Below are positions 8,474 through 17,132 of a stretch of 64,000 nt of DNA, piece after piece. Positions within the stretch are counted from its first letter, which is position 1; each line of letters begins with the position of its first letter. Origin of the DNA: Shewanella mangrovi (GTDB taxonomy: Bacteria; Pseudomonadota; Gammaproteobacteria; Enterobacterales; Shewanellaceae). The position numbers and the translations under genes were made by a program. The notes under the pieces are model-generated. The model was not told the origin of the DNA, searched no databases, and worked only from the letters and a program-made list of their open reading frames with translations. The stretch covers positions 164,742 through 228,741 of the forward strand of contig NZ_JPEO01000006.1 of assembly GCF_000753795.1 (NCBI RefSeq). The letters are read 5' to 3'.

Positions 8474-9166
8474 TTCAGCTTTCGAGGCGAGTATAACAAC
8501 GGCGTAAAAATGGAAAGTTGGGGCGGGTTACATTGAAACTAAGTCGTACTTTTGTAACTTATAAGCGCTTTAATAATATTAGTTTAACTGTTAAAAATCA
8601 TTAAGTTAATTATGAGTCGCAGCAAATTAGCTTAACAAAAGCAGCCTATTTACCGTATGGCAAACGGTGATGTTTTTCATGAGAACTGCCAGCGTGTGAT
8701 CGACCTCTCAGGCGTTGGCCGCAAAAGTTACGCGGCAGATCACGGATTTGTTCAAAACGACAAAATGTACTGAAAAGCGCCATAGAAGCAATGATGAGAG
8801 TTTTTCATGTAAGTGCATCAAAAGAGACCCGCCAACACGATCACAAAGCGACTAAAATTCACGCGACTGATACTAAACCTCATGCAACTGACACAGTTGA
8901 CTTCATGTGAACTGATACTTGAACCGTCAGTGAAGAGCTAGCACTACACTTGACCAGTGCACTATGCTGATGCAACACGAGTAGAAATATTGACCATCTT
9001 GGAAAGTTGAGTCCCTATTCGACATAGTCTGCTATGCCTACCGTCACTTGCGCTTGGCATTGTGAATGCCCACCAGAATCATCCATAGGAATCAGACAAT
9101 TACCATTCCCCCAACGGGGTAAGCATGTGATAATTTTACGACTCCGACATCATGCAGGAAAACAGG
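8474..9166. other. Long divergent intergenic region, frdA / DUF4910 gene
   Basis: No supported gene is seen here. 8540-8640 is AT-rich with repeated GTTAA/TTAAC elements (8583-8612) that resemble ArcA-type boxes, and a TATTAT-like -10 for frd (minus). Around 8885-8899 there is a palindrome, CAACTG-ACA-CAGTTG. Before the plus-strand gene a GATAAT -10-like element lies at 9129-9134. All of these are weak, eye-based assignments. Confidence 0.35.
8695..8710. promoter_or_regulatory. Putative CRP-binding site upstream of frdA
   Basis: TGTGA-TCGACC-TCTCA matches nine of ten core positions of the CRP consensus TGTGA-N6-TCACA. It lies in the frdA/DUF4910 divergent region. CRP control of anaerobic respiration is established in Shewanella, which makes this plausible, but no promoter at a fixed distance was defined. 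Confidence 0.4.
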
Positions 9167-10507
9167 ATGAGTTCGAACGCAGCTGAGTATCAGTTTTTAA
9201 ACAAGGTTTTTGATGATCTATTTCCCATTTGCCGTTCTATTTCAGGGCCGGGATTAGAACAATCTATCGCATATTTCAGCCAGTTCATGCCGCTCACCAT
9301 GACCAAGGTCGCTTCAGGTACTGAGGTGTTTGATTGGACAGTACCGCCTGAGTGGCATTTTCAACGAGCTCGCCTGTGGGGGCCGGACGGCAAATTAATC
9401 TGCGATTCCCAAGTCAGCAACCTGCATGTGGTGAACTACTCCGAACCGATTGAGGCCGAGATGACGCTTGAGCAGTTGCAGCCGCATCTGCACTCAATTC
9501 CGCACCTTGCTGATGCGATTCCCTATGTCACCAGTTATTACCACCGCACATGGGGGTTTTGTCTCAGCCAGCAGCAACGTGAGCGGTTAACTGCGGGAGT
9601 TTATAAGGTCAAAATCGACAGTCACTTTGATGAACAAGGTGGTGTCCCATACGCGCAAACACTACTTGCCGGGGAAAGCGAACGTGAAATTTTACTGAGC
9701 AGCTATTTGTGCCATCCTTCGCTAGCAAATAACGAACTAAGCGGCCCGTTGGTGTTGCTTGGGCTTTATCGTCGGATGCAACAATGGCCGCGGCGTCGCT
9801 TCAGCTACCGCTTTCTACTCAATCCAGAAACTATCGGGTCATTGTGTTTTTTGTCGCAGCATCATCAGCATTTGCAGCAACATTTGGAGGCGGGATTAAT
9901 TCTCACCTGTCTTGGCGGCCCAGCCACCAATTTGCGTTATAAAGCGAGTAAGCGGGGTAATTCCTTGTTTGATCGTTACATAGGTAAACTGGCGGCAACT
10001 GGTGACTGGCGCATGGAATCATTTACGCCGCTGTACGGCTCGGATGAACGCCAATATTGCGCGCCTGGCTTTAACCTACCTATGGGGCAAGTCGCGAAGA
10101 CAGTGTATGGTGTTTTCCCGCAGTATCACAACTCGCTCGACGATAAAGCCTTTATGGATATGGGCTCAGTCATCGACTCCATCGACCAATTGGAGCAGTT
10201 GCTGCTCAGCACCGAAATCTCGGGCAAAGCGCTCAACCTCAAACCTTATGGAGAGCCGCAACTCGGCAAACGCGGCTTGTATCCGAATATCAATACCCCG
10301 ATAAATCGCCACACATCCAGCGACCAACTGCTTGATGGCCGACAGGAGCTGAACGCGATTCTGACGGTTTTAAGTGAGTCAGACGGGAAGACTTTCATGC
10401 TCGACATTGCCGACAAGCTCAAGTTACCTTTGGCAAGCTTACGGGGCGTAATTGAAAAGCTCGAACAACATCAATTAATTAGATTCAATACAGGGAAAAC
10501 CCTATGA
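9167..10507 (+). CDS. DUF4910/DUF2172 aminopeptidase-like protein
   Basis: A 446-residue protein with the architecture of the DUF4910 family: a Zn-peptidase-like domain (M28-like fold) split by a DUF2172 insertion, and a C-terminal winged helix. Visible landmarks are FPICRSISGPG near the N terminus, TVPPEWHF, YLCHPSLANNELSGP, LLNPETIGS, GSDERQYCAPGFNLP and QYHNSLDDKAFM, which hold the His, Asp/Asn, Glu and His positions expected for metal ligands. The last 80 residues form the winged helix. The ATG at 9167 is preferred over 9152 because AGGA (9156-9159) is seven bases upstream. It overlaps the next gene by 4 bp (ATGA). The family is often found in surface-polysaccharide or sugar-modification clusters; its substrate is unknown, and here no glycan genes lie beside it. 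Confidence 0.8.
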   Translation: MSSNAAEYQFLNKVFDDLFPICRSISGPGLEQSIAYFSQFMPLTMTKVASGTEVFDWTVPPEWHFQRARLWGPDGKLICDSQVSNLHVVNYSEPIEAEMTLEQLQPHLHSIPHLADAIPYVTSYYHRTWGFCLSQQQRERLTAGVYKVKIDSHFDEQGGVPYAQTLLAGESEREILLSSYLCHPSLANNELSGPLVLLGLYRRMQQWPRRRFSYRFLLNPETIGSLCFLSQHHQHLQQHLEAGLILTCLGGPATNLRYKASKRGNSLFDRYIGKLAATGDWRMESFTPLYGSDERQYCAPGFNLPMGQVAKTVYGVFPQYHNSLDDKAFMDMGSVIDSIDQLEQLLLSTEISGKALNLKPYGEPQLGKRGLYPNINTPINRHTSSDQLLDGRQELNAILTVLSESDGKTFMLDIADKLKLPLASLRGVIEKLEQHQLIRFNTGKTL

Positions 10508-11295
10508 GCATAGTCTTTGTGTGCGGCAACCATCCTCGCCATGCCTACATCGCTCGTTGCTTAGCTAAAACCGGCAAACTCGCCTATGTGATTATCGAGC
10601 AACGAGAACAGTTTCTCCCCAAAGCTCCTGCACATATTGAAGAGTCACTGCGCACGCTATTTGATCACCATTTCAGCGAGCGAGAGCGCGTTGAAAATGA
10701 CAGTTTTGGCGCGGTGCAATGGCCAGACGTACCGAGCTTATCTATCGGAGTAACTGAGCTTAATAGCCAGCCAGTGATCGATATCATCAAGCAACATGCA
10801 ACCGACCTGCTCATTTCCTACGGCTGCCACAAACTCAGCCAAGAGTTACTCGACAGTGCGCCTAAACATAAGTGGAACTGTCACGGCGGCTTGTCGCCTT
10901 GGTACAAGGGCGCCATCACCCATTTCTGGCCGAGCTATATGTTGGAACCGCAGATGACGGGCATGACAGTGCATCAGCTCAGCAACCAGCTTGATGCTGG
11001 CGCGATCATTCACCAATGCACCGCGCCCTTGGTGCGTGGCGACACGCTACACATGCTCGCTGCACGTGCTGTCATCGCGCTTGGCGAGGAACTACCACAA
11101 TTGGCAGAACTCGCCATCAGCTCAGATGCTATTCCAAGCCAACCACAAACTAGCAACGGCATGCTATGGCGCGCCAGCCAGTGGCAACCGCACCATCTAC
11201 CACTGATTTACCAGCATTACCAAGATGCGATAGTCGATGCTTATCTTGATGGAAAACTCACCCAAAAAGCGCCGCAGCTATTTCGCCAGTTTTAA
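10504..11295 (+). CDS. Formyltransferase-family protein
   Basis: A 263-residue protein related to methionyl-tRNA and sugar N-formyltransferases, which use N10-formyl-tetrahydrofolate. The catalytic triad is present: Asn125 and His127 in WNCHGG, and Asp164 in NQLDAG. The loop SPWYKGAITHFWP replaces the usual SLLPxYRG. It is shorter than Fmt (about 315) and lacks a clear C-terminal tRNA-binding OB domain, so a sugar or other amine acceptor is more likely than Met-tRNA. Translational coupling to the DUF4910 gene (ATGA) implies a joint pathway, perhaps modification of an amino sugar or small metabolite. The substrate cannot be read from the sequence. Confidence 0.78.
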   Translation: MSIVFVCGNHPRHAYIARCLAKTGKLAYVIIEQREQFLPKAPAHIEESLRTLFDHHFSERERVENDSFGAVQWPDVPSLSIGVTELNSQPVIDIIKQHATDLLISYGCHKLSQELLDSAPKHKWNCHGGLSPWYKGAITHFWPSYMLEPQMTGMTVHQLSNQLDAGAIIHQCTAPLVRGDTLHMLAARAVIALGEELPQLAELAISSDAIPSQPQTSNGMLWRASQWQPHHLPLIYQHYQDAIVDAYLDGKLTQKAPQLFRQF

Positions 11296-11324
11296 CAAAG
11301 TGCGGTATCGCATACGCTTGGGCG

Positions 11325-12368
11325 CTATTCGGTCCCCTCATGGCGTAATGCCAAACTGACCATTACAGGTGCATGGTCGCTGGCATAATCATCATGAGGG
11401 TGTTTGGGTTTAATGAGATGTTGATTAAAGATGTGATATTGGCTGACTTGTCCCAGACTATGTTGCTGCTGACAATCAAATTCTTGGCTGAGTAAAATAT
11501 GGTCCACAATTGAGCCGCGCGCACCGTGGAAATGACTGACACGTTTTGGCTTATCTGGCGCACAGGCGACCGCCAGCGTCTGAGCATCCTGCAGCTGGAA
11601 ATGGCGTAAATGACACAGTCGCTCTTGCTCATTAAGCGCTAATAACCCGGTGGCGTGCAGATCACCACGATAAAGCTGATCTGGCGCGGTCAACAGTCCA
11701 CGTAGCTCGCTACTGTCGATCGTCGCGTTAAAGTCACCCACCACCACGACCGCATTGCCGGTTTGCGCCCGGCGCTCCAAAATCGCCTGATATAGCAGCA
11801 TGGCTTCTGTGCCACGCTTGACCACTGAAGCCCAACGACCAAGGGCACTGCCCGCCAGCGCAGCGCTGTAGCCTTCGAGATTCACATCCTGATGACCTAA
11901 CATCGCGCGCGGTGACTTAAGGTGTACCACGTACATATCTGTGGTACCAATTTCCGGTATTTGTATGGTGGCACGCAGCATTTCCCGGCTAGGAGTAAAC
12001 TCCTCGTTAACGCCAAAACGTGCAGCTAGCGTAAAGTCGAGCGGTACTGAAGCGGCTTCGGTAATCTCAAATCGGCTAGCGAGCATCACCACACTTTGAT
12101 TGGCAACATAGCCACTTACAGATGGCGATCCCGCACAGGCAAAGTGTTCATACCCATGTGTCATTAACTGTATTTGCAACGCTTCCGGACTGAAGACTTC
12201 CTGCACTCCCAGCAGCGCAGGCTGGGCTTGATCCACCCAGTCAGACAACCACTGCGTTTTTAACTGCCATTGCGCCTGCGTGTAGATGCTATCGAACTCA
12301 TGATAGGCCAGCGGTGGTTCGGCATAATTAAACAAATTTAGCGTGGCAATACTGACATCAGTGGTCAT
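11325..12368 (-). CDS. Endonuclease/exonuclease/phosphatase-family protein
   Basis: A 347-residue protein of the EEP fold, which cleaves phosphodiester or phosphomonoester bonds with divalent metal. All the family motifs appear in order: ATLNLFN, LLGVQEV (metal-binding Glu), VVHLKSPR, VVVGDFNAT (catalytic Asp and Asn), IVDHILLS and YASDHAPVM (terminal Asp-His pair). No signal peptide is seen, so it is probably cytoplasmic. It is monocistronic and converges on the formyltransferase gene. Candidates include DNA repair nuclease-like, sphingomyelinase-like and inositol-phosphatase-like activities; the sequence does not decide between them. Confidence 0.82.
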   Translation of the reverse strand: MTTDVSIATLNLFNYAEPPLAYHEFDSIYTQAQWQLKTQWLSDWVDQAQPALLGVQEVFSPEALQIQLMTHGYEHFACAGSPSVSGYVANQSVVMLASRFEITEAASVPLDFTLAARFGVNEEFTPSREMLRATIQIPEIGTTDMYVVHLKSPRAMLGHQDVNLEGYSAALAGSALGRWASVVKRGTEAMLLYQAILERRAQTGNAVVVVGDFNATIDSSELRGLLTAPDQLYRGDLHATGLLALNEQERLCHLRHFQLQDAQTLAVACAPDKPKRVSHFHGARGSIVDHILLSQEFDCQQQHSLGQVSQYHIFNQHLIKPKHPHDDYASDHAPVMVSLALRHEGTE

Positions 12369-12613
12369 AAAAAACGATGCTTAGTAAAAGAGTCCTCTAT
12401 TGATCTTAAGCTGCCTAGCCATTTTGTAAAGTCACTGATTTTTATGACCGACTCGATAGAGTTATCGCGAATGATGCGGGTAAAGTGTTTATGAATAGCT
12501 TGCTTTGTAAAGGGCCACGATAGCTTACCGGTGACGGCTATGTTTCGCCTAAAACTGCCTATAATAATGCAAGCTAGGAAGCCGTTTGTTTGGCTGATGT
12601 AAGGGGAAATACC

Positions 12614-13036
12614 ATGAAAGTGCACGATATTATGACGCTCAATCCAGTATGCATCAGCGATGCCGCCACCATCTACGATGCCCATGCGCTGATGCAGAGC
12701 CGCGGCGTACGCCATCTGCCCGTTATCTCCGAAACCTCTGGCACGCTGGTCGGTGTGCTAACCCACAAAAAGATGATTGCCACGGTCATGAGCCTCTACA
12801 ATCGCTATGGGGCTGGCGCATTAGACCGACGTGAGCGTCATATGCCGCTGACCGAATTGGTTGAGACTGAGTATCCGGTATTGTTTAGTGATACGCCGCT
12901 ACTTGAGGTGGTCGATTATTTTATTCAACACAAATATGGGTGTTTACCGGTCACGGATGCCGATGGCAAGGTGCAGGGAATCATTACTTCGTCTGACTTC
13001 GTCAGCCTTTGTAAGCAGCTATTGCAAGCACAATAA
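12614..13036 (+). CDS. CBS-domain pair protein
   Basis: A 140-residue stand-alone CBS pair (Bateman module). CBS1 covers about residues 5-60 (VHDIMTLNPVCISDAATI ... RHLPVI ... VGVLTHKKM). CBS2 covers about 75-135 (EYPVLFSDTPLLEVVDYF ... CLPVTDADGKVQGIITSSDF). Such modules usually bind adenosyl ligands (AMP, ATP, SAM) and act as energy or ionic sensors. The start at 12614 follows AAGGGGA (12601-12607). A TATAAT -10-like box lies at 12560-12565. No partner gene is adjacent. Confidence 0.85.
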   Translation: MKVHDIMTLNPVCISDAATIYDAHALMQSRGVRHLPVISETSGTLVGVLTHKKMIATVMSLYNRYGAGALDRRERHMPLTELVETEYPVLFSDTPLLEVVDYFIQHKYGCLPVTDADGKVQGIITSSDFVSLCKQLLQAQ

Positions 13037-13061
13037 CGTCATATTCGCGGATAGCGGCCAC

Positions 13062-13092
13062 AAAAAAGCGATGCGCTAGGCATCGCTTTTTT
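13062..13092. terminator. Bidirectional terminator, CBS gene / merP-like gene
   Basis: The stem AAAAAAGCGATGC / GCATCGCTTTTTT is perfect over 13 bp with a short loop and T runs on both strands. Confidence 0.92.
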
Positions 13093-13106
13093 AGACTAAA
13101 CACCGT

Positions 13107-13391
13107 TTAGGATAACGGTTCGACGCTATTTATCACGCCTTTATAGCCCGTTTTATCAATCGCTTTAATCAGCAGCTCGGTATCAAAACCTTCTGGCACA
13201 ATGACGTTGGCCTGACGGGTTTTCAACGACGACTTAGCTTTAATCACCCCGTCGGTCTTACGTAATACCTGGTTCACTACCGTGACGCACAGTGGACATG
13301 TCATCGCTTCAACGTCGATCACTACTTTGACATTCGCCGCCCAAGTGAGTGGTGACACCAGCAACATCGCTAATATGAGTAATCGTTTCAT
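13107..13391 (-). CDS. MerP-like periplasmic metal-binding protein
   Basis: A 94-residue protein with a signal peptide (cleavage after about residue 18, LTWA) and one heavy-metal-associated domain. The metal site is Cys32-Pro-Leu-Cys35 in EAMTCPLCV; classic MerP has GMTCxxC. MerP scavenges Hg(II) in the periplasm and hands it to MerT. It overlaps the merT-like gene by 4 bp (ATGA) and is last in a three-gene operon. No merA, merR or merB lies in the window, so the metal could be other than mercury. Confidence 0.82.
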   Translation of the reverse strand: MKRLLILAMLLVSPLTWAANVKVVIDVEAMTCPLCVTVVNQVLRKTDGVIKAKSSLKTRQANVIVPEGFDTELLIKAIDKTGYKGVINSVEPLS

Positions 13392-13750
13392 TCAAACAAC
13401 TCCAACAACCAAGGTAAGACGTAAGGATACAGCTGAAATGCTAAGACAATGGGGACTGTTATCCAGTATGCCACCAGCATTTTGGTGCGACTAAAACGGC
13501 CAGTACAAATCGGCCGTTTAGAAAAATACAGTCGCCAAAAGCCCATAATAATCAGCGCTGAGGATAACAGCAGCATCGGATAATGCAGCCAAGTGTACTG
13601 CTCCAAACCCGACAAGCTGGCAGCTGACACGCCAAACACTAAGTAAACTAGTGGGCCAATACAGCAAAGACTCGACGCTACCGCTGCCACAATGGCAGCG
13701 GCCATGGTCGCCAATAATCCTTTAGAGCTGCTCTGTTGAGCGATAGTCAT
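13388..13750 (-). CDS. MerT-like inner-membrane metal transporter
   Basis: A 120-residue protein with three predicted transmembrane helices (about 12-48, 54-76 and 89-112). The vicinal pair Cys29-Cys30 in SSLCCIGP is the hallmark of the first MerT helix. The cytoplasmic loop has only one cysteine (Cys82, RPICTGR), where typical MerT has two, so the hand-off site may differ. The start at 13750 (MTIAQQ) lies inside the end of the transglutaminase gene, overlapping it by 29 bp; 13804 is open but too far inside. It works with the MerP-like protein encoded next to it. Confidence 0.8.
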   Translation of the reverse strand: MTIAQQSSSKGLLATMAAAIVAAVASSLCCIGPLVYLVFGVSAASLSGLEQYTWLHYPMLLLSSALIIMGFWRLYFSKRPICTGRFSRTKMLVAYWITVPIVLAFQLYPYVLPWLLELFE

Positions 13751-14861
13751 AGGCAAAAGCTTTCGGATCGTAGAAGTTGATTGGGTCACCATCAACCTCA
13801 GCATATGGATAACCGAAGTTATTCAAGGCGCCTTGTTCTGGCGCTGGCGCTAAGGTGAAATCACGCGCCCAGTTAAAGCCAACCCAGTTCATTTCCCAGT
13901 TACCAAACAGATATTCATTCACGGCTTGGACTTCAGGTGCACTATGTTCTTTATGCTCTTTCAGACGCATTTTGGTCACATCGGCAGGGTCTACCGGCAC
14001 CCAGCCAAAACCCGCCAAGAAGAACATAGCGCGACAGTGTTGACCGCCACTTTCTTTCGCTACATTGTGCTCATCGGCACTGCCGAAGGCGCTAGAGTAT
14101 TTACCCATTTTGATGCCACGGCCCAAACGGATACCAAACATTTCACGCGCAGGAATACCTGCAGCACGAGCTAAAGCAACAAACACTGAGTTGATGTCGG
14201 TGCATTTGCCGCTGAGTTTACCGCTTTCCAGAATGGTACGCACGTCACCAGTACCGCAACCAATCACATCGTTATCGCGGAACATATTTTCGCTGACCCA
14301 TAAATAGATTTTATGCGCCTTTTTCAGTGGATCAGTTTCGCTGCCAACAATCTTGTCAGCCGTGGTTTTAACAATACCATCGGTAGGAATATGAGTTGTA
14401 GGTTGCAGATAGCGCTGCACATCTTCTGGATAACGGATTTCTGTGGGTGTGCGATAGTGTTTCAGCGCGCCACTTGCCGCAGGCTCCCAATCTTCAGTGC
14501 TGATATCCAGCTCCACGTTCAGATTCATTGGCTTTTTAGAATCCGCCCAAGTCACAAACAGGGTCTTTGCCCCGTAACTGTAATCCATGGTGATATAGGC
14601 ATCATCAAAATTACCTTTGTATTCCACCTTATTAAGCTGTTGGAACTCAGTATTTTCTGGCAGCGGGATCCACAGCTTAACTTTACCTTCAGAGCCCATT
14701 GGCGGCTTCACATCATAGGCTTGGGTCATGACGAAACGACGGCGACCGCCTGCTGAATATTGTGTAGTAACATCAGTAGTTGCCGCACTGGCCATCACTG
14801 GAGCAACCATACCAGCAGCAGACATCACTGCCGCACCTTTCAAAAAATCACGTCTTAACAT
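13722..14861 (-). CDS. Tat-exported transglutaminase-like protein
   Basis: A 379-residue protein. The N terminus MLRRDFLKGAAVMSAAG is a twin-arginine signal, so the folded protein is probably exported to the periplasm. The central transglutaminase/protease-like domain carries the Cys of SGKCTDINSVFVALARAAG, the His of SGGQHCRAMF and the Asp of PVDPADV, the expected catalytic triad. Such domains act as cysteine proteases or cross-linking enzymes; the substrate is unknown. I chose ATG 14861 because AAGGA lies nine bases upstream. It heads a tightly overlapping operon with MerT-like and MerP-like genes, an unusual partnership that suggests a metal-linked envelope function. Confidence 0.83.
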   Translation of the reverse strand: MLRRDFLKGAAVMSAAGMVAPVMASAATTDVTTQYSAGGRRRFVMTQAYDVKPPMGSEGKVKLWIPLPENTEFQQLNKVEYKGNFDDAYITMDYSYGAKTLFVTWADSKKPMNLNVELDISTEDWEPAASGALKHYRTPTEIRYPEDVQRYLQPTTHIPTDGIVKTTADKIVGSETDPLKKAHKIYLWVSENMFRDNDVIGCGTGDVRTILESGKLSGKCTDINSVFVALARAAGIPAREMFGIRLGRGIKMGKYSSAFGSADEHNVAKESGGQHCRAMFFLAGFGWVPVDPADVTKMRLKEHKEHSAPEVQAVNEYLFGNWEMNWVGFNWARDFTLAPAPEQGALNNFGYPYAEVDGDPINFYDPKAFAYDYRSTEQL

Positions 14862-15279
14862 GTAACCCAATCCTTTTTCTCATTCGTGGGAAATAAAACT
14901 TGGTTTCAGGCTCCGCTCAATGCGTAGCCAAAAATAATCTATCTAGCGCAAATCATGCATCTAGTTTAGTGAACGCTGAATTTCTAGCACGAACCGCTTA
15001 ATTGACCTAGCCAATTACTATGTGCAAAAGATAAATAATGACATCAGCCACAGCCTAAACACTCGACGGCGACATTTTGTCGCACTGGTGACGAATCTAA
15101 GCTGCAATGACACGGTATTTGGACAAATGCCAAAACCGGACAAGAGAGTATCAGTGACGTTCAAACCTGCTTTAACACTGCATGTTTGCGCGAGCGGCAC
15201 AGTAGCATGAGCCTCAACTGATTAACACTAACTGGATCATACTTCCGCTACAGCGAGTTCAGCTGTTCAAGGCCTACAC
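14862..15279. other. Intergenic region, SMC-like operon end / transglutaminase start
   Basis: No convincing gene is seen; the short open frames on both strands lack homology I recognise and mirror each other. A small hairpin, GCGACA-TTT-TGTCGC, lies at 15069-15083. The region should hold the promoter of the transglutaminase-merT-merP operon and the 3' end of the SMC-like operon. Confidence 0.5.
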
Positions 15280-16497
15280 TTAGCGCAGGCCCACTTCCAC
15301 ATCTTGAATAATAAAGTTACCGGTATAGATGTCGTGTGACACGCCAAGCGGCTCAATAGCGAAGAACTGCTTATGTTCATCACTTAAGCCTTCAAAGCCG
15401 CCGATGACTTGGAACAACCAGCTCTCGCGATCCCAAGGCAGCGCCTGCGTTGACAGATAGTCTAACGCCGACTGATTTTGCCCTGACTCAATTACCGCGC
15501 AGAAATACGCTTCTACCGCTTGTTTGAGCGGATTATCGGGAATATCAAACTCTTCTGCGGCAGAAACTTCTACCGGCGTTGGCGCTGATAACGGCGTTTG
15601 CTGTTGTTCGCGGCTAATGCTGCGAATCCCCGCCACTAATTGCATCAACTCGGTTTCATGTTGCGCATTGTGCACATCGACAGCTGCGGGGGCCAATAAG
15701 GCTTCCGCCTGATTAAATAGCTGTGGGATCTGCTTGTGGGCGACGTGGTCAGCCACTTCATAATCGGGATGCAGATCGGTATAAAGCAACCAACCTTTAA
15801 GTAAACGGGTACGGCCCTGAATTTGCCGAAAACGGCCGAGCAATTCCAGCAGTCGCCCCTGCACCACACTTAACTCTTGAGCACAATTGGTCAGGGTTTC
15901 TTGTAACCCCGTTACCAGCAGCTTACGCAATTCGCGCACATCACCGGCTAACTCACTGAGTTCAGCAAACTCAAACATCTCCAAGCCGTTAAGCAGTTCA
16001 GACACCTGACTTTGTGCCAGCTCGTTTTCACGAATTTTGGCATTCAGCGAGCCGACATAACCAAATTCGTTATTAATGCGCCCCCACAATACCCGGATGG
16101 AGTAACGCAGACTTTCGGTAAAGCTGTAGACCTGCTCTGACAGATCGGCCAAATAAGCCTCTGCTGCGCTGTAATCCACACTAGCGCGCGCTTCGCGATA
16201 ATGTCCGGCCACGGTTTTAATCGTCGCTAACGCCGAGCCCACATTCGCGTTGATCTGGCGGTTCCGTTCATCTTTGAGGCCATCTTCCAGCATGGCCCGC
16301 ACATTACGTGATAAACGCAATGACTCATTCGGCTCTGGACGCCACAAAATGCCACTTTCGGTCAGTTTGGTGACCGTGGAGGGCTCTAATGCTTGCTCGT
16401 CAACACTGCCACTCAGGTACGCATCCATCACCAGCTCGGCATTACGCCCGAGCAGCCGCAGCAGTTTTACCCCCGACTGATGCAGATTATTGCTCAT
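15280..16497 (-). CDS. Kleisin-like (MukF/MksF-like) subunit of SMC-type complex
   Basis: A 405-residue, largely helical protein. Residues 1-75 look like a winged helix (ESGILWRPEPNESLRLSRNV as the wing). Residues 85-300 are long helices with repeated heptad character. Residues 300-330 form a Pro/Ala-rich linker and the rest a small C-terminal domain. The size, N-terminal winged helix and place beside an SMC-like ATPase fit a MukF/MksF-type kleisin. I do not see the JetA (DUF3375) signature of Wadjet systems. The start overlaps the preceding gene by 4 bp (ATGA). It is the last gene of the operon. The functional call is by context more than by sequence. Confidence 0.55.
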   Translation of the reverse strand: MSNNLHQSGVKLLRLLGRNAELVMDAYLSGSVDEQALEPSTVTKLTESGILWRPEPNESLRLSRNVRAMLEDGLKDERNRQINANVGSALATIKTVAGHYREARASVDYSAAEAYLADLSEQVYSFTESLRYSIRVLWGRINNEFGYVGSLNAKIRENELAQSQVSELLNGLEMFEFAELSELAGDVRELRKLLVTGLQETLTNCAQELSVVQGRLLELLGRFRQIQGRTRLLKGWLLYTDLHPDYEVADHVAHKQIPQLFNQAEALLAPAAVDVHNAQHETELMQLVAGIRSISREQQQTPLSAPTPVEVSAAEEFDIPDNPLKQAVEAYFCAVIESGQNQSALDYLSTQALPWDRESWLFQVIGGFEGLSDEHKQFFAIEPLGVSHDIYTGNFIIQDVEVGLR

Positions 16498-17132
16498 ATC
16501 AGCTCCCGTTGACTGGCCGTTTCTGCCTGCGCTTCTAAGCTCAGGCTCTCCGTCTCATCAATAAAGCGGATCACTTCGTAGAGATAATCCAACTTACCGG
16601 TGGCAATAAAGATCTGCTTTTCTGGATTAGGTTTAATCAGATAGCCAAGCTCAACCAAGCGCTTGAATACCAACTTAATCTGACCATCAACGGTACTGGC
16701 GCTAGAGCCAAATAAGCGATATTGGCTCAGCTTGGCCAGCTGCTCACGAAATGCCGGCGTGTCTTCAATGCGGGTTTGCAGCTCGGTAAGCCGCACCGGT
16801 GCACCTTGCGACAATGGCGCGTCCTGACCACTGGCTTCTTGCACTAACACCAACCATTCCACCAGTGGGATCAGCGAATGACAAATTTCACGAAACTGCT
16901 GCGAAATCACTTTGCGTTCATTGTCACCGAGATTGACGTAGCCAGCGAAAAACACCTCGCCTTCTGCAGCTTGTGCCACGGTGCGGTTAATCTGGTTTAA
17001 GTAACTTTCTACTTTGTCTAAGGTTGCCGGGCTTTTCAGCGCACGCCAGCCATCTTCGAAGGTGGTGCGACAAATAAATTCACCGCGCAGCAAACGCTCT
17101 ATCAGCTCACCGGTTGCGATCATTTCACTCAT
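16494..17132 (-). CDS. MukE/MksE-like winged-helix subunit of SMC-type complex
   Basis: A 212-residue acidic protein with LIERLLRGEFICRTTFEDGW near the N terminus and a winged-helix-like segment at about residues 140-195 (VFKRLVELGYLIKPNPEKQI then FIATGKLDYL). This matches the tandem winged-helix KITE proteins (MukE, MksE, JetB) that bind the kleisin. It overlaps its neighbours on both sides by 4 bp (ATGA), so the three proteins are probably made in coupled amounts. The family assignment is inferred from size, pattern and neighbours. Confidence 0.6.
   Translation of the reverse strand: MSEMIATGELIERLLRGEFICRTTFEDGWRALKSPATLDKVESYLNQINRTVAQAAEGEVFFAGYVNLGDNERKVISQQFREICHSLIPLVEWLVLVQEASGQDAPLSQGAPVRLTELQTRIEDTPAFREQLAKLSQYRLFGSSASTVDGQIKLVFKRLVELGYLIKPNPEKQIFIATGKLDYLYEVIRFIDETESLSLEAQAETASQRELI

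Noticed and set aside
12365..12715. A minus-strand open frame of 116 codons
   Set aside because: It overlaps the CBS gene and its promoter region on the other strand and its product has no recognisable features.
13107..13750. A mercury-resistance (mer) operon
   Set aside because: merA, merR and merB are absent and the partner is a transglutaminase-like gene, so only MerT-like and MerP-like names are used.
14470..14561. A possible pseudogene or frameshift in the transglutaminase gene
   Set aside because: The frame is intact from the Tat signal to the stop and the catalytic triad is present.
15018..15210. Two overlapping opposite-strand frames of about 60 codons
   Set aside because: They mirror each other in a hairpin-bearing intergenic region; neither has a ribosome-binding site or a recognisable product.
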